From Sabulicella rubraurantiaca (lineage in GTDB: Bacteria; Pseudomonadota; Alphaproteobacteria; Acetobacterales; Acetobacteraceae), in contig NZ_JAFEUU010000002.1 in assembly GCF_017355885.1 (NCBI RefSeq), positions 518,060 through 582,059 of the forward strand: DNA of 64,000 nt, given 5' to 3'. The notes beneath the pieces are model-generated. The model searched no databases, was not told where the DNA came from, and saw nothing but the letters and a program-made list of their open reading frames with translations. Of the stretch, positions 26,721 through 33,770 are shown piece after piece (within the stretch, counting starts at the first letter, position 1; every line of letters begins with the position of its first letter). The translations under genes were made by a program, and so were the position numbers.

Positions 26721-27686
26721 CTACTCCATCCGGATGCGTGCGTCGCGGACCACGCGGCCGATCTTCTCCACCTCCTCGCGCATGAAGGCGCCGAAGGCCT
26801 CGGCAGTGCCGCCGACCACCTCGGCCCCCATCTCCAGCAGGCGCGCCCGCTCCTGCGGCTCCGCGATTACGGTGTTGAAGGCGGCGTTGATCCGTTCCAC
26901 CGCGCGCGGCGCCATCCCGGCGGGGCCGAGGCAGGCATACCACTCGTCGATCGCGAAGCCGGGCAAGCCGGATTCCGCCACGGTCGGCACCTCCGGCAGG
27001 TAGGCAGCCCGCTCCGCCGAGGTGACGGCGATGGCGCGCAGCGAACGGTCCCGCACGAAGGGCAAGGTCGAGGAGGCGTTGCCGAACATCAGCTGGATGT
27101 GGCCGCTCACCAGATCCGCCAGGGCCGGCCCGCCGCCGCGATACGGGGCATGCACCATGTCCACACCGGCGGCGAGCTTGAACATCTCGCCCGAGATATG
27201 GACGGCCGAGCCGATGCCCGGCGAGCCGAAGGTGAGCGCGCCGGGCCGCGAGCGGGCCAACGCGATGAGGTCCCTCACCGAATGCACCGGCAGCGAGGGA
27301 TGCACCACCAGGATATTCGCCACCCGCGCGAGGTTGATGATGGGCGCGAGGTCGCGCACCGGGTCATAGGGCTGGCGGGACAGCAGCGCCGCCGAGATCA
27401 CGGTCGAGGTGACCATGCCGAAGCCGTGCCCATCCGGGTTCATGCGCGCCATCTCCGCCGCGCCGATGGCGCCCGAGGCGCCGCCCCGGTTCTCCACCAC
27501 GATGGGCTGGCCCAGCAGGGCGGAGAGGCGCGGCTGGAATTGCCGCGCCAGGATGTCGGTGGTGCCGCCAGGCGGCCAGGTGACCAGGAGGCGAAGCGGG
27601 CGCAAAGGGAAATCCTGCGCAAGGGCCGGGGTCTGAAGCCCGGTGGCGAAGGCGGTGCCGATCGCGGCGCGTCGCGTCCATCTCAT
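26721..27686 (-). CDS. Bug/TctC-family receptor in the LacI-linked operon
   Basis: A 321-residue periplasmic receptor with signal peptide MRWTRRAAIGTAFATGLQ and cleavage after ALAQ. Family blocks: LRLLVTWPPGGTTDILARQF, PIVVENRGGASGAIG, PDGHGFGMV, GHIQLMFGN. GGGAGGAAC gives a good ribosome site. It lies 22 bases after the SDR gene and 11 bases before the LacI-type gene, all one direction, so transport, oxidation and regulation are probably co-expressed. No permease is nearby. Confidence 0.9.
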   Translation of the reverse strand: MRWTRRAAIGTAFATGLQTPALAQDFPLRPLRLLVTWPPGGTTDILARQFQPRLSALLGQPIVVENRGGASGAIGAAEMARMNPDGHGFGMVTSTVISAALLSRQPYDPVRDLAPIINLARVANILVVHPSLPVHSVRDLIALARSRPGALTFGSPGIGSAVHISGEMFKLAAGVDMVHAPYRGGGPALADLVSGHIQLMFGNASSTLPFVRDRSLRAIAVTSAERAAYLPEVPTVAESGLPGFAIDEWYACLGPAGMAPRAVERINAAFNTVIAEPQERARLLEMGAEVVGGTAEAFGAFMREEVEKIGRVVRDARIRME

Positions 27687-27708
27687 GGTTGTTCCTCCCA
27701 GTTCTTTG

Positions 27709-28509
27709 TCATGCTGCGGACCAGCCGCCATCCATCGGCAGCGCCGATCCGGTGATGCCATCCGCGTGGGGCCCGCACAGGAAGGCGACCAGGGCTCCCA
27801 CCGCAGCCGCATCCACGAAGCGTCCGCTGGGCTGCTTGCCGCCCAGGAAGCGGCGCGAGGCTTCCGCCTCGTCCAGCCCTTCGCGCGCCATCAGGTCGCG
27901 CAGGCGTTCCTCGATGTTGGGGGTCCGCGTGGTGGCGGGGCAGAGCGCGTTGCAAGTGATGCCGCTGCCTGCCGTTTCCAGCGCCACCGCGCGGGTGAGG
28001 CCGAGCAGCGCGGTCTTGGTCACCACGTAGCCCGCGCGCCCCGTGGCGCCGACAAGGCCGTAGATGGAGGACATGTTGATCACCCGCCCCCAAGCCCGCG
28101 CCCGCATCCCCGGCAGCAGCAGCCGGATGAGGTGAAAGGGGGCGGAGAGATTCACCGCGAGGTCGGCATCCCAATCCGCCTCCGACAGCGCCTCCACCAG
28201 CGCGAAGTGGCGCGTCGCGGCGTTGTTCACCAGCACGTCCACCGGCCCGGCTTCCGCCGCGAGGCGCGCGACCGCCGCCTTGTCGGCGAGCTCGGCGCGC
28301 AGGTAGCGAGTGGGAACACCCCATCGTCCCGCGACCTCGGAGGCGACTGCCTCGCCCTCCGCCTCGGATGCCAGGCCATGCAGCACGACGCCGCAGCCCA
28401 GCGCCGCGAGGGCCTCGGCGGCGGCCAGGCCGATCCCGCCCGTCGAGCCGGTGAGGAGGGCCGTGCGCCCGGCCAGGGAACGGGAGGTCGCTTCTGCTAT
28501 CGGTATCAC
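27709..28509 (-). CDS. Short-chain dehydrogenase/reductase
   Basis: A 266-residue SDR, resembling 3-hydroxybutyrate dehydrogenases and related enzymes. The cofactor loop is LLTGSTGGIGLAAAEALA, the NNAA motif is DVLVNNAATRHFA, and the catalytic residues are Ser in NMSSIYG and Tyr/Lys in YVVTK. The C-terminal PMDGGWSAA is typical. The start codon used is GTG, which lies inside the second palindromic operator; the next in-frame ATG is deep within the Rossmann fold, so a start near here is required. It is the first gene of the SDR-Bug-LacI unit. Confidence 0.87.
   Translation of the reverse strand: MIPIAEATSRSLAGRTALLTGSTGGIGLAAAEALAALGCGVVLHGLASEAEGEAVASEVAGRWGVPTRYLRAELADKAAVARLAAEAGPVDVLVNNAATRHFALVEALSEADWDADLAVNLSAPFHLIRLLLPGMRARAWGRVINMSSIYGLVGATGRAGYVVTKTALLGLTRAVALETAGSGITCNALCPATTRTPNIEERLRDLMAREGLDEAEASRRFLGGKQPSGRFVDAAAVGALVAFLCGPHADGITGSALPMDGGWSAA
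28495..28508. promoter_or_regulatory. Second LacI-type palindrome, overlapping the SDR start
   Basis: TGCTATCGGTATCA on the plus strand, i.e. TGATACCGATAGCA on the minus strand, matching 12 of 14 bases of the palindrome at 25653-25666. It overlaps the SDR GTG start, so binding here would block the first gene of the SDR-Bug-LacI unit. Confidence 0.6.
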
Positions 28510-28565
28510 GGCGCGAGCCTATTCCTCGCCCGCTTTGGGCCGCAAGCCGCGGGTGGCCGGGTTGC

Positions 28566-28597
28566 GGCCATCCATGGCCGTGGTTAGCGTTACCACG
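28566..28597. promoter_or_regulatory. Inverted repeats upstream of the Bug-PrpD operon
   Basis: Two abutting inverted repeats, GGCCAT-CC-ATGGCC (28566-28579) and CGTGGT-N7-ACCACG (28579-28597), lie 16-47 bases before the receptor start. They are candidate operator or attenuator elements; no regulator is assigned. Confidence 0.3.
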
Positions 28598-28612
28598 AAC
28601 CGGAGGAAGCCC

Positions 28613-29581
28613 ATGCCCCTTCTCGCCCGCCGCGCAGCGCTGCAGGCCGCGCTCGCCCTCCCCGCGCTCGGGGCGCAGGCGCAGGGGCGCTGGCCACAGC
28701 GTCCCGTGCGCCTGGTCGTCCCCTATGCGCCTGGCGGCGGCACGGATGTCTTCGCCCGCGCCCTGGCGGAAGGCCTGCGCCCCGTCCTGGGCCAGACGGT
28801 GACGGTGGAGAACCGCTCGGGCGGCAACGGCGTCGTGGGCAACGAGTTCGTGGCGCGGGCCGAGCGGGATGGCTCGGTCTTCCTGGTGGATACCGGCTCC
28901 TTCAGCCTTAACCCGCACGTCGTGCCCAACCTGTCCTTCTCGCCGCTGCGTGATTTCACCCATGTCTCGCTGCTGTCGCGCTTCCCGCTGATGATGACGG
29001 TGGCGAACAACCAGCCCTTCGGCGACGTGCGCTCCCTCGTTGCCGCGGCAAAGGCCGCGCCGCGCAGCATCGGCTTCGGCACCTCGGACGCTGCCATCTC
29101 GCTCGCCGGCAATCTCTTCGCCCGCCTCGCGGGGGTGGAGATGGTGGAGGTGACCTATCGCGGCGCTGCGCCCATGCTTAACGACCTGATCGCCGGCCAC
29201 CTGCCGGTGGGGTGGAACAGCACCGTCGCCGCGCTGCCCCACATCCAGGCCGGGCGGCTGCGCGCCTTCGGCGTCACCATGGCCGAGCGCTCCGCCCTTC
29301 TGCCCGAGGTCCCGACGCTGCAGGAGGCAGGCGTGCCGGGCTACGAGTTCGCGGGCTGGTATGCCATGGCGGCGCCCGCGGGCCTCGACCCCGCCATTGC
29401 GGAAGCGATGTGGAGCGCGATCCAGGCGGCATTGCAGGAGCCGAACATTCGGCAGCGCCTCGCTGCCATCGGCGCCGATCTGAAGCCGCTCGGCCCCGCA
29501 GGCTTCACCGCCCTGCTGCGCGAGGAGGATGCGCGCTGGCAGCAATTCCGGCGCGACGGCCTGCTCGGGCGCGCAGGGTGA
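28613..29581 (+). CDS. Bug/TctC-family receptor paired with MmgE/PrpD
   Basis: A 322-residue receptor. The signal peptide MPLLARRAALQAALALPALGAQAQ is followed by the family blocks VRLVVPYAPGGGTDVFARAL, TVTVENRSGGNGVVG, and AAPMLNDLIAGHLPVGW. GGAGGA precedes the ATG, ruling out longer starts. It overlaps the MmgE/PrpD gene by four bases (GTGA), so its ligand is probably the substrate, or a precursor of the substrate, of that dehydratase-like enzyme. No permease is nearby. Confidence 0.9.
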   Translation: MPLLARRAALQAALALPALGAQAQGRWPQRPVRLVVPYAPGGGTDVFARALAEGLRPVLGQTVTVENRSGGNGVVGNEFVARAERDGSVFLVDTGSFSLNPHVVPNLSFSPLRDFTHVSLLSRFPLMMTVANNQPFGDVRSLVAAAKAAPRSIGFGTSDAAISLAGNLFARLAGVEMVEVTYRGAAPMLNDLIAGHLPVGWNSTVAALPHIQAGRLRAFGVTMAERSALLPEVPTLQEAGVPGYEFAGWYAMAAPAGLDPAIAEAMWSAIQAALQEPNIRQRLAAIGADLKPLGPAGFTALLREEDARWQQFRRDGLLGRAG

Positions 29582-30900
29582 GCGCCTCGGTCGCGGGGAC
29601 GCTCGGCCGCTTCGTCGCGGAAACCACCTGGGATGCGATTCCCGAGGCGGTGCGGCGCGAGGCGCCGCGCGCCCTGCTCAACCATCTGGGCTGCGCGCTG
29701 GGTGTGGCGCGGGACAAGGCGGTGCTCTCCGCCCTCGCCGTGCTGCGTCCCTGGTCCGGCCCCGCCGTCGCGACCGTTTATGGCCAGGGCACGCAGCTCG
29801 ACCCCATGGCGGCGAGCTTCGTCAATTGCGTGGCCGGCAATCTGCTGGATTTCGACGACACGCATCTGGCGACGGTGATCCACCCGGCCGCGCCCGTCGC
29901 GCCGGTCGCCCTGGCGCTGGCCGAGGCGCGTGGCCTGTCGGGGCGCGAGGTGCTGCACGCGCTGCTGCTGGGGATGGAGGTGGAGTGCCGCATCGGCCTC
30001 GGCGTCTCGCCGGGGCATTACGACCGGGGCTGGCACATCACCTCCACCTGCGGCGCCTTCGGCGCGGCGGCGGCGGCATCGCGGCTTCTGGGCCTCGATG
30101 CGGTGCGGACCTCCCATGCGCTGGGCCTCGCTGCCAGCCAATCCGCCGGCATCGTCGAGAACCTGCCGAATTCCGGCAAGAACGCCAGCATGGGCAACGC
30201 GGCCAGGAACGGCCTTCTCGCCGCACTCCTAGCCGAGGCGGGCTGGGACGCCGCGCCCGGCGCGGTGGAGGGGCGGCTGGGCTGGGCGCGCGCCACGGGT
30301 GACGCGCCGGACGTCGCGGCGATGGCGGGCGATCTCGGCACGCGCTGGGAGGTGTCGCGCATCACCTACAAGCCCTATCCGGCCGGCATCGTGTTCCACG
30401 CCGTGATCGAGGCGGCGCTGCAGCTGGGCGTCGCGCCGGAGGAGGTGACGGAGGTGGTGGCCGAGGGCGACGCGCTGCTGCTGGCGCGTGGCGACCGTCC
30501 GGTGCACAGCCGCGGCGATGCGCGCGTCTCCATCCATCATTCCGTCGCTCTCGGCCTCGTGCGCCGGCGTGCCGGCGTCGCGGAGTTCGAGCAGGGGGCG
30601 GTGGACGACCCCGCCCTGGAAGCGATGCGCGCGCGGGTGCGCGCCAGGCTGGACGCTTCGTTGCCGCGCGGCGCCGCGCGCCTGACTGCCACGCTGCGCG
30701 ATGGATCGCAGCGCGTCGCGCTGGTGGAGCACCCGACCGGGAGCGAGGCGCGGCCGATGAGCGACGCCGCGCTTGAAGCGAAGTTCCGCGACAACCTCCA
30801 GCTGGGCGGCTTCGAAACCCGCGCCGACGCGCTGCTGCACACAGTGCGCGGGCTGGAGCGGGCATCGGGGGTCGGGGAGCTGGCCGCGCTGCTGGTCTGA
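29578..30900 (+). CDS. MmgE/PrpD family protein
   Basis: A 440-residue protein of the 2-methylcitrate dehydratase / cis-aconitate decarboxylase / iminodisuccinate epimerase-like superfamily. Family landmarks: LLNHLGCALGVARDKA, NCVAGNLLDFDDTHLATVIHPAAPV (the conserved Asp-Asp-Thr-His active-site segment), GMEVECRIGLGVSPGHYDRGWHITSTCGAFGAAAAASRLLGL, and ITYKPYPAGIVFHAVIEAAL. The GTG start overlaps the receptor stop. The other methylcitrate-cycle genes are absent here, so a hydratase or dehydratase role on another polycarboxylate, imported by the linked receptor, is more likely. Confidence 0.9.
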   Translation: MSASVAGTLGRFVAETTWDAIPEAVRREAPRALLNHLGCALGVARDKAVLSALAVLRPWSGPAVATVYGQGTQLDPMAASFVNCVAGNLLDFDDTHLATVIHPAAPVAPVALALAEARGLSGREVLHALLLGMEVECRIGLGVSPGHYDRGWHITSTCGAFGAAAAASRLLGLDAVRTSHALGLAASQSAGIVENLPNSGKNASMGNAARNGLLAALLAEAGWDAAPGAVEGRLGWARATGDAPDVAAMAGDLGTRWEVSRITYKPYPAGIVFHAVIEAALQLGVAPEEVTEVVAEGDALLLARGDRPVHSRGDARVSIHHSVALGLVRRRAGVAEFEQGAVDDPALEAMRARVRARLDASLPRGAARLTATLRDGSQRVALVEHPTGSEARPMSDAALEAKFRDNLQLGGFETRADALLHTVRGLERASGVGELAALLV

Positions 30901-30942
30901 GCGTCACGCCGCTTGCGGGCGGTGGCGGGGCGGCCTAGCCTC

Positions 30943-30958
30943 CCGACCGATCGGTCGG
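30943..30958. promoter_or_regulatory. 16-base perfect palindrome of TetR-operator type
   Basis: CCGACCGATCGGTCGG, lying 42 bases after the PrpD stop and 48 bases before the binding-protein start. The nested GACCG/CGGTC arms resemble TetR-family operators. No TetR gene is in the window, so the regulator would act from elsewhere. It could also form a hairpin at the end of the PrpD transcript, but no T-tract follows. Confidence 0.5.
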
Positions 30959-31006
30959 TCACGCCTTCGGGCATGGTTCCGGCGGAAGCGGAGGAAACAA
31001 CGAACC

Positions 31007-32587
31007 ATGTCACGCCACCACCGGGAGGGCGGCCGCGCCGCCGCGTTCGCCTTCGCCCTGCTCGGCGTGGTGCTTCCCGTCGCGGTGGGGGCGCAGACGC
31101 TGACCATCGGGGCGGGCGCGCCCATCTCCTCGCTCGACCCGCATTACCACCAGCTCCGCTCCAACGCGGAGGTGTCGCAGATGCTGTTCGGCACGCTGCT
31201 GACCACCGACGCCCAGGCACGCCTCCTGCCTTCCATGGCGGAAAGCTGGCGCCCCATCGGCGATGCGGGCTGGGAGTTCACGCTGCGCGAAAACATCCGC
31301 TTCCACAATGGCCGCCCCTTCACCGCCGACGACGTCGCCTTCACCATCGAGCGCATCCCCACCGTCTCCGGTCCCGGCGCCTCCTACGGGACGCATGTGC
31401 GGCCGGTGCGGCGGGTGGAGGTGGTGGATGCGCGCACTGTCCGCTTCCATACGGACGGCCCCTTCCCGCTCCTGCCCGTGTATTTCAGCCAAGTCTTCAT
31501 GCTGGGGCGCGACATCCACGCCAACGCATCCGGCGGCGACTTCAACGACGGCAAGGCGGCGATCGGCACAGGGCCGTACCGCCTCGCCTCCTACACGCCG
31601 GGCGACCGCATCGTGATGGAGCGCAACGACAATTGGTGGGGCGGCACGGTGCCCTGGGCGACGGTGAATTACCGCATCATCACCAATGACGCGGCGCGCA
31701 TGGCCGCGCTGCTCGCGGGGGATGTGGACTTCATCGACCAGATCCCGACGCGCGACGTCGCGCGGCTGCGGCGGGATTCGCGCTTCCGCGTATCGGAGAC
31801 GACGAGCCTGCGCACCATGTATGTCACGCTGGATTCCACCCGCACCCCACCCGTGCCGGGGATTTCCGGCACCGAGGCGAACCCGCTCGCCGATATCCGC
31901 GTGCGGCGGGCGCTGTCCCTCGCCATCAGCCGCCGAGCGCTGGTGGAACGGGTGATGGATGGGTCGGCGCTGGCCACCACCCAGTTCATGCCGCCGGGCA
32001 CCTACAGCCACATCCCCGACATGCCGGTGCCCGATGCAGACCCGGCCGCGGCGCGTGCCCTGCTGGCCGAGGCTGGATACCCGAACGGCTTCGCGATCAC
32101 GCTCGGCGGCTCCAATGACCGCTACATGAACGACTCGCAGATGGTGCAGGCGATCGGCCAGATGTGGACGCGCATCGGCATCCGCACCACGGTGGAGGCG
32201 CAGCCCTACGCCACCTTCATCGGCCGCGCGACGCGGCGTGAATTCCCGGCGGCGCTGCTCACCTGGGGCAACTCGACGGGAGAGGCGTCGGTGGTGCTGA
32301 ACTCCGTCCTCCGCACGGTGGACCGGGAGCGCGGCCACGGCGCGGCGAACCGCGTGCGCTATTCCAACCCCGAGCTGGACCGGCTGGTGGGCGCGGCGGA
32401 AACCGAGATGGACGCCGCGAAGCGCGAGGATCTGCTGCGCCGGGCGCAGCGCGCGGCGCTGGACGATGTGGCGCTGGTGCCGCTCTATCTCCAGCCGGCG
32501 CTCTGGGCGATGCGGAGCAGCCTCACCTACGAGGCGCGCGCCGACGAGCGCAACGACTTCGTGGCGATCCGGCCGGCGGAGCGGTAA
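31007..32587 (+). CDS. Orphan ABC transporter substrate-binding protein, peptide/nickel (DppA) type
   Basis: A 526-residue SBP family 5 receptor. The signal peptide is AAAFAFALLGVVLPVAVGAQ. The family core follows: LTIGAGAPISSLDPHYHQLRSN, LPSMAESWRPIGDAGWEFTLRENIRFHNGRPFTADDVAF, GTGPYRLASYTPGDRIVMERNDNWWGG, and LADIRVRRALSLAISRRALVERVM. GGAGGA precedes the ATG. No permease or ATPase genes follow, so it must work with a distant transporter. A 16-base palindrome lies upstream. Ligand unknown. Confidence 0.88.
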   Translation: MSRHHREGGRAAAFAFALLGVVLPVAVGAQTLTIGAGAPISSLDPHYHQLRSNAEVSQMLFGTLLTTDAQARLLPSMAESWRPIGDAGWEFTLRENIRFHNGRPFTADDVAFTIERIPTVSGPGASYGTHVRPVRRVEVVDARTVRFHTDGPFPLLPVYFSQVFMLGRDIHANASGGDFNDGKAAIGTGPYRLASYTPGDRIVMERNDNWWGGTVPWATVNYRIITNDAARMAALLAGDVDFIDQIPTRDVARLRRDSRFRVSETTSLRTMYVTLDSTRTPPVPGISGTEANPLADIRVRRALSLAISRRALVERVMDGSALATTQFMPPGTYSHIPDMPVPDADPAAARALLAEAGYPNGFAITLGGSNDRYMNDSQMVQAIGQMWTRIGIRTTVEAQPYATFIGRATRREFPAALLTWGNSTGEASVVLNSVLRTVDRERGHGAANRVRYSNPELDRLVGAAETEMDAAKREDLLRRAQRAALDDVALVPLYLQPALWAMRSSLTYEARADERNDFVAIRPAER

Positions 32588-32593
32588 GGCGCC

Positions 32594-33439
32594 TCACCAG
32601 CCGGGCAGGCTGAAGGCCCACTGCGCCGCCAGCCCGACCTGGAAGGCGGGCGAATCCCGGTTCAGCCCCGCCCCGATGGCGAGGCCGAGCACCGGCCCGC
32701 TGGCCGACAGGCGGTGACGGATGCCTGCCTGGATGATCTCGTAGTCCCGCTCCCCGCGCTCGCCCTGCTCGCGCGCATAAGTGACGACGAGGGCCGTGTC
32801 GCGCGTGATGCCCTGGCCGACCGATGCGTTGACGAACCAGCGATGCGGCCGCTCGCCCGGCAGCGGGTCGAACCGCGTGGTCCAGCCGAGGTTGAGATGG
32901 ACGCCGAAGGGCCGCTCGCCGCCGATCAGCGTTCGGCCGATCAACGCGACGAAATCGGCCTCCTGCCCCGGTCGGCCGGGGCCATAGACGGCGCGCAGCC
33001 GCGCCAGCACCCCCATCGCGGGCCAGGCCCCTGGCCCGCCCGAGACTTCGTAGAGCAGGCCAAGCCGGGTCAGGCCGCCCCAGGCCGGGATGCGTCCGCC
33101 GCTTCCGCCCACCTCCTCGCTCACGGAGGAGTCGAGGCGCCGGCGCGTCTCGAGATTGCCATAGGCCGCCAGCTGCCCAATGCGGAACTCCAGCCCCGGC
33201 GCGACGCCGACTTCCATCTCCGCTTCGAGCGAGGTGGTGCCGCGCCAACTCCCGGTTCGCGCCCTTTCGTAGACACCGACAATGGCGAGCTCCGCCGATC
33301 CGGGCGCAGCCGCCAGCGGGTCCGTGATCTCGAAGGGATCATCGGCGAGTTCGATCGGCTCGTCGGAAGCCAGGGCGGGCATCGTCAAAACCAACGCGGC
33401 CGCTACGACGATTGTCGAGTTCGCCGCTGCGCGACGCAT
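32594..33439 (-). CDS. Secreted protein of probable beta-rich outer-membrane type
   Basis: A 281-residue protein with a signal peptide (MRRAAANSTIVVAAALVLTMPALAS) and alternating polar-hydrophobic strands such as GLEFRIGQLAAYGNL, PFGVHLNLGWTTRFD, HRWFVNASVGQGITRDTALVV and PAFQVGLAAQWAF. The C-terminus WAFSLPGW ends in an aromatic residue, consistent with a barrel. GGGAGGCGG precedes the ATG. The function is not recognised; related proteins are usually annotated hypothetical. It converges on the SBP gene with six bases between them. Confidence 0.65.
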   Translation of the reverse strand: MRRAAANSTIVVAAALVLTMPALASDEPIELADDPFEITDPLAAAPGSAELAIVGVYERARTGSWRGTTSLEAEMEVGVAPGLEFRIGQLAAYGNLETRRRLDSSVSEEVGGSGGRIPAWGGLTRLGLLYEVSGGPGAWPAMGVLARLRAVYGPGRPGQEADFVALIGRTLIGGERPFGVHLNLGWTTRFDPLPGERPHRWFVNASVGQGITRDTALVVTYAREQGERGERDYEIIQAGIRHRLSASGPVLGLAIGAGLNRDSPAFQVGLAAQWAFSLPGW

Positions 33440-33542
33440 CGTTCCGCCTCCCCTCGTCCGCAGCGGCAACGTGGCGCTTCTCAGAGGGTTGCAGCAGTCG
33501 CGGTCTGGTCGTCCAGCCCGGGTGTTTAGGCAGTGACGGCCC

Positions 33543-33677
33543 TCACAGCGCGCCCACCTCCGGCCCGGTCGAGGGCGGCGCGGCCGAGAGGGCGATCTCC
33601 TCCCGCTCCGCCGCTCCGGCTAGGCTGCGCTCCTGCACGGCAGCGCGGAACAGGCGCAGGCTGACCGGATCCAGCCG
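33543..33677 (-). pseudogene. Remnant of a LysR-family regulator N-terminus
   Basis: This is what the 331-base gap at 33440-33770 holds. The minus strand reads RLDPVSLRLFRAAVQERSL then AGAAEREEIALSA and stops after VGAL. The first 35 residues or so match the start of a LysR helix-turn-helix (normally LDLVSLRLFVAVAEERSIARAAERE...ALSAVSRRIAELE). The frame has no proper start codon and diverges after ALSA, so it appears to be a decayed relic. It lies 97 bases from the molybdoenzyme stop. The similarity is judged by eye. Confidence 0.5.
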
Positions 33678-33770
33678 GCGGGCGATCGCCGCGCCGTGCA
33701 GCCTTGGCAGGCGAGGGTTGGCGGAACCTGGCTGGGGTCATCCGTCGCCCCCCTCGCTGCTACGGCCCGC

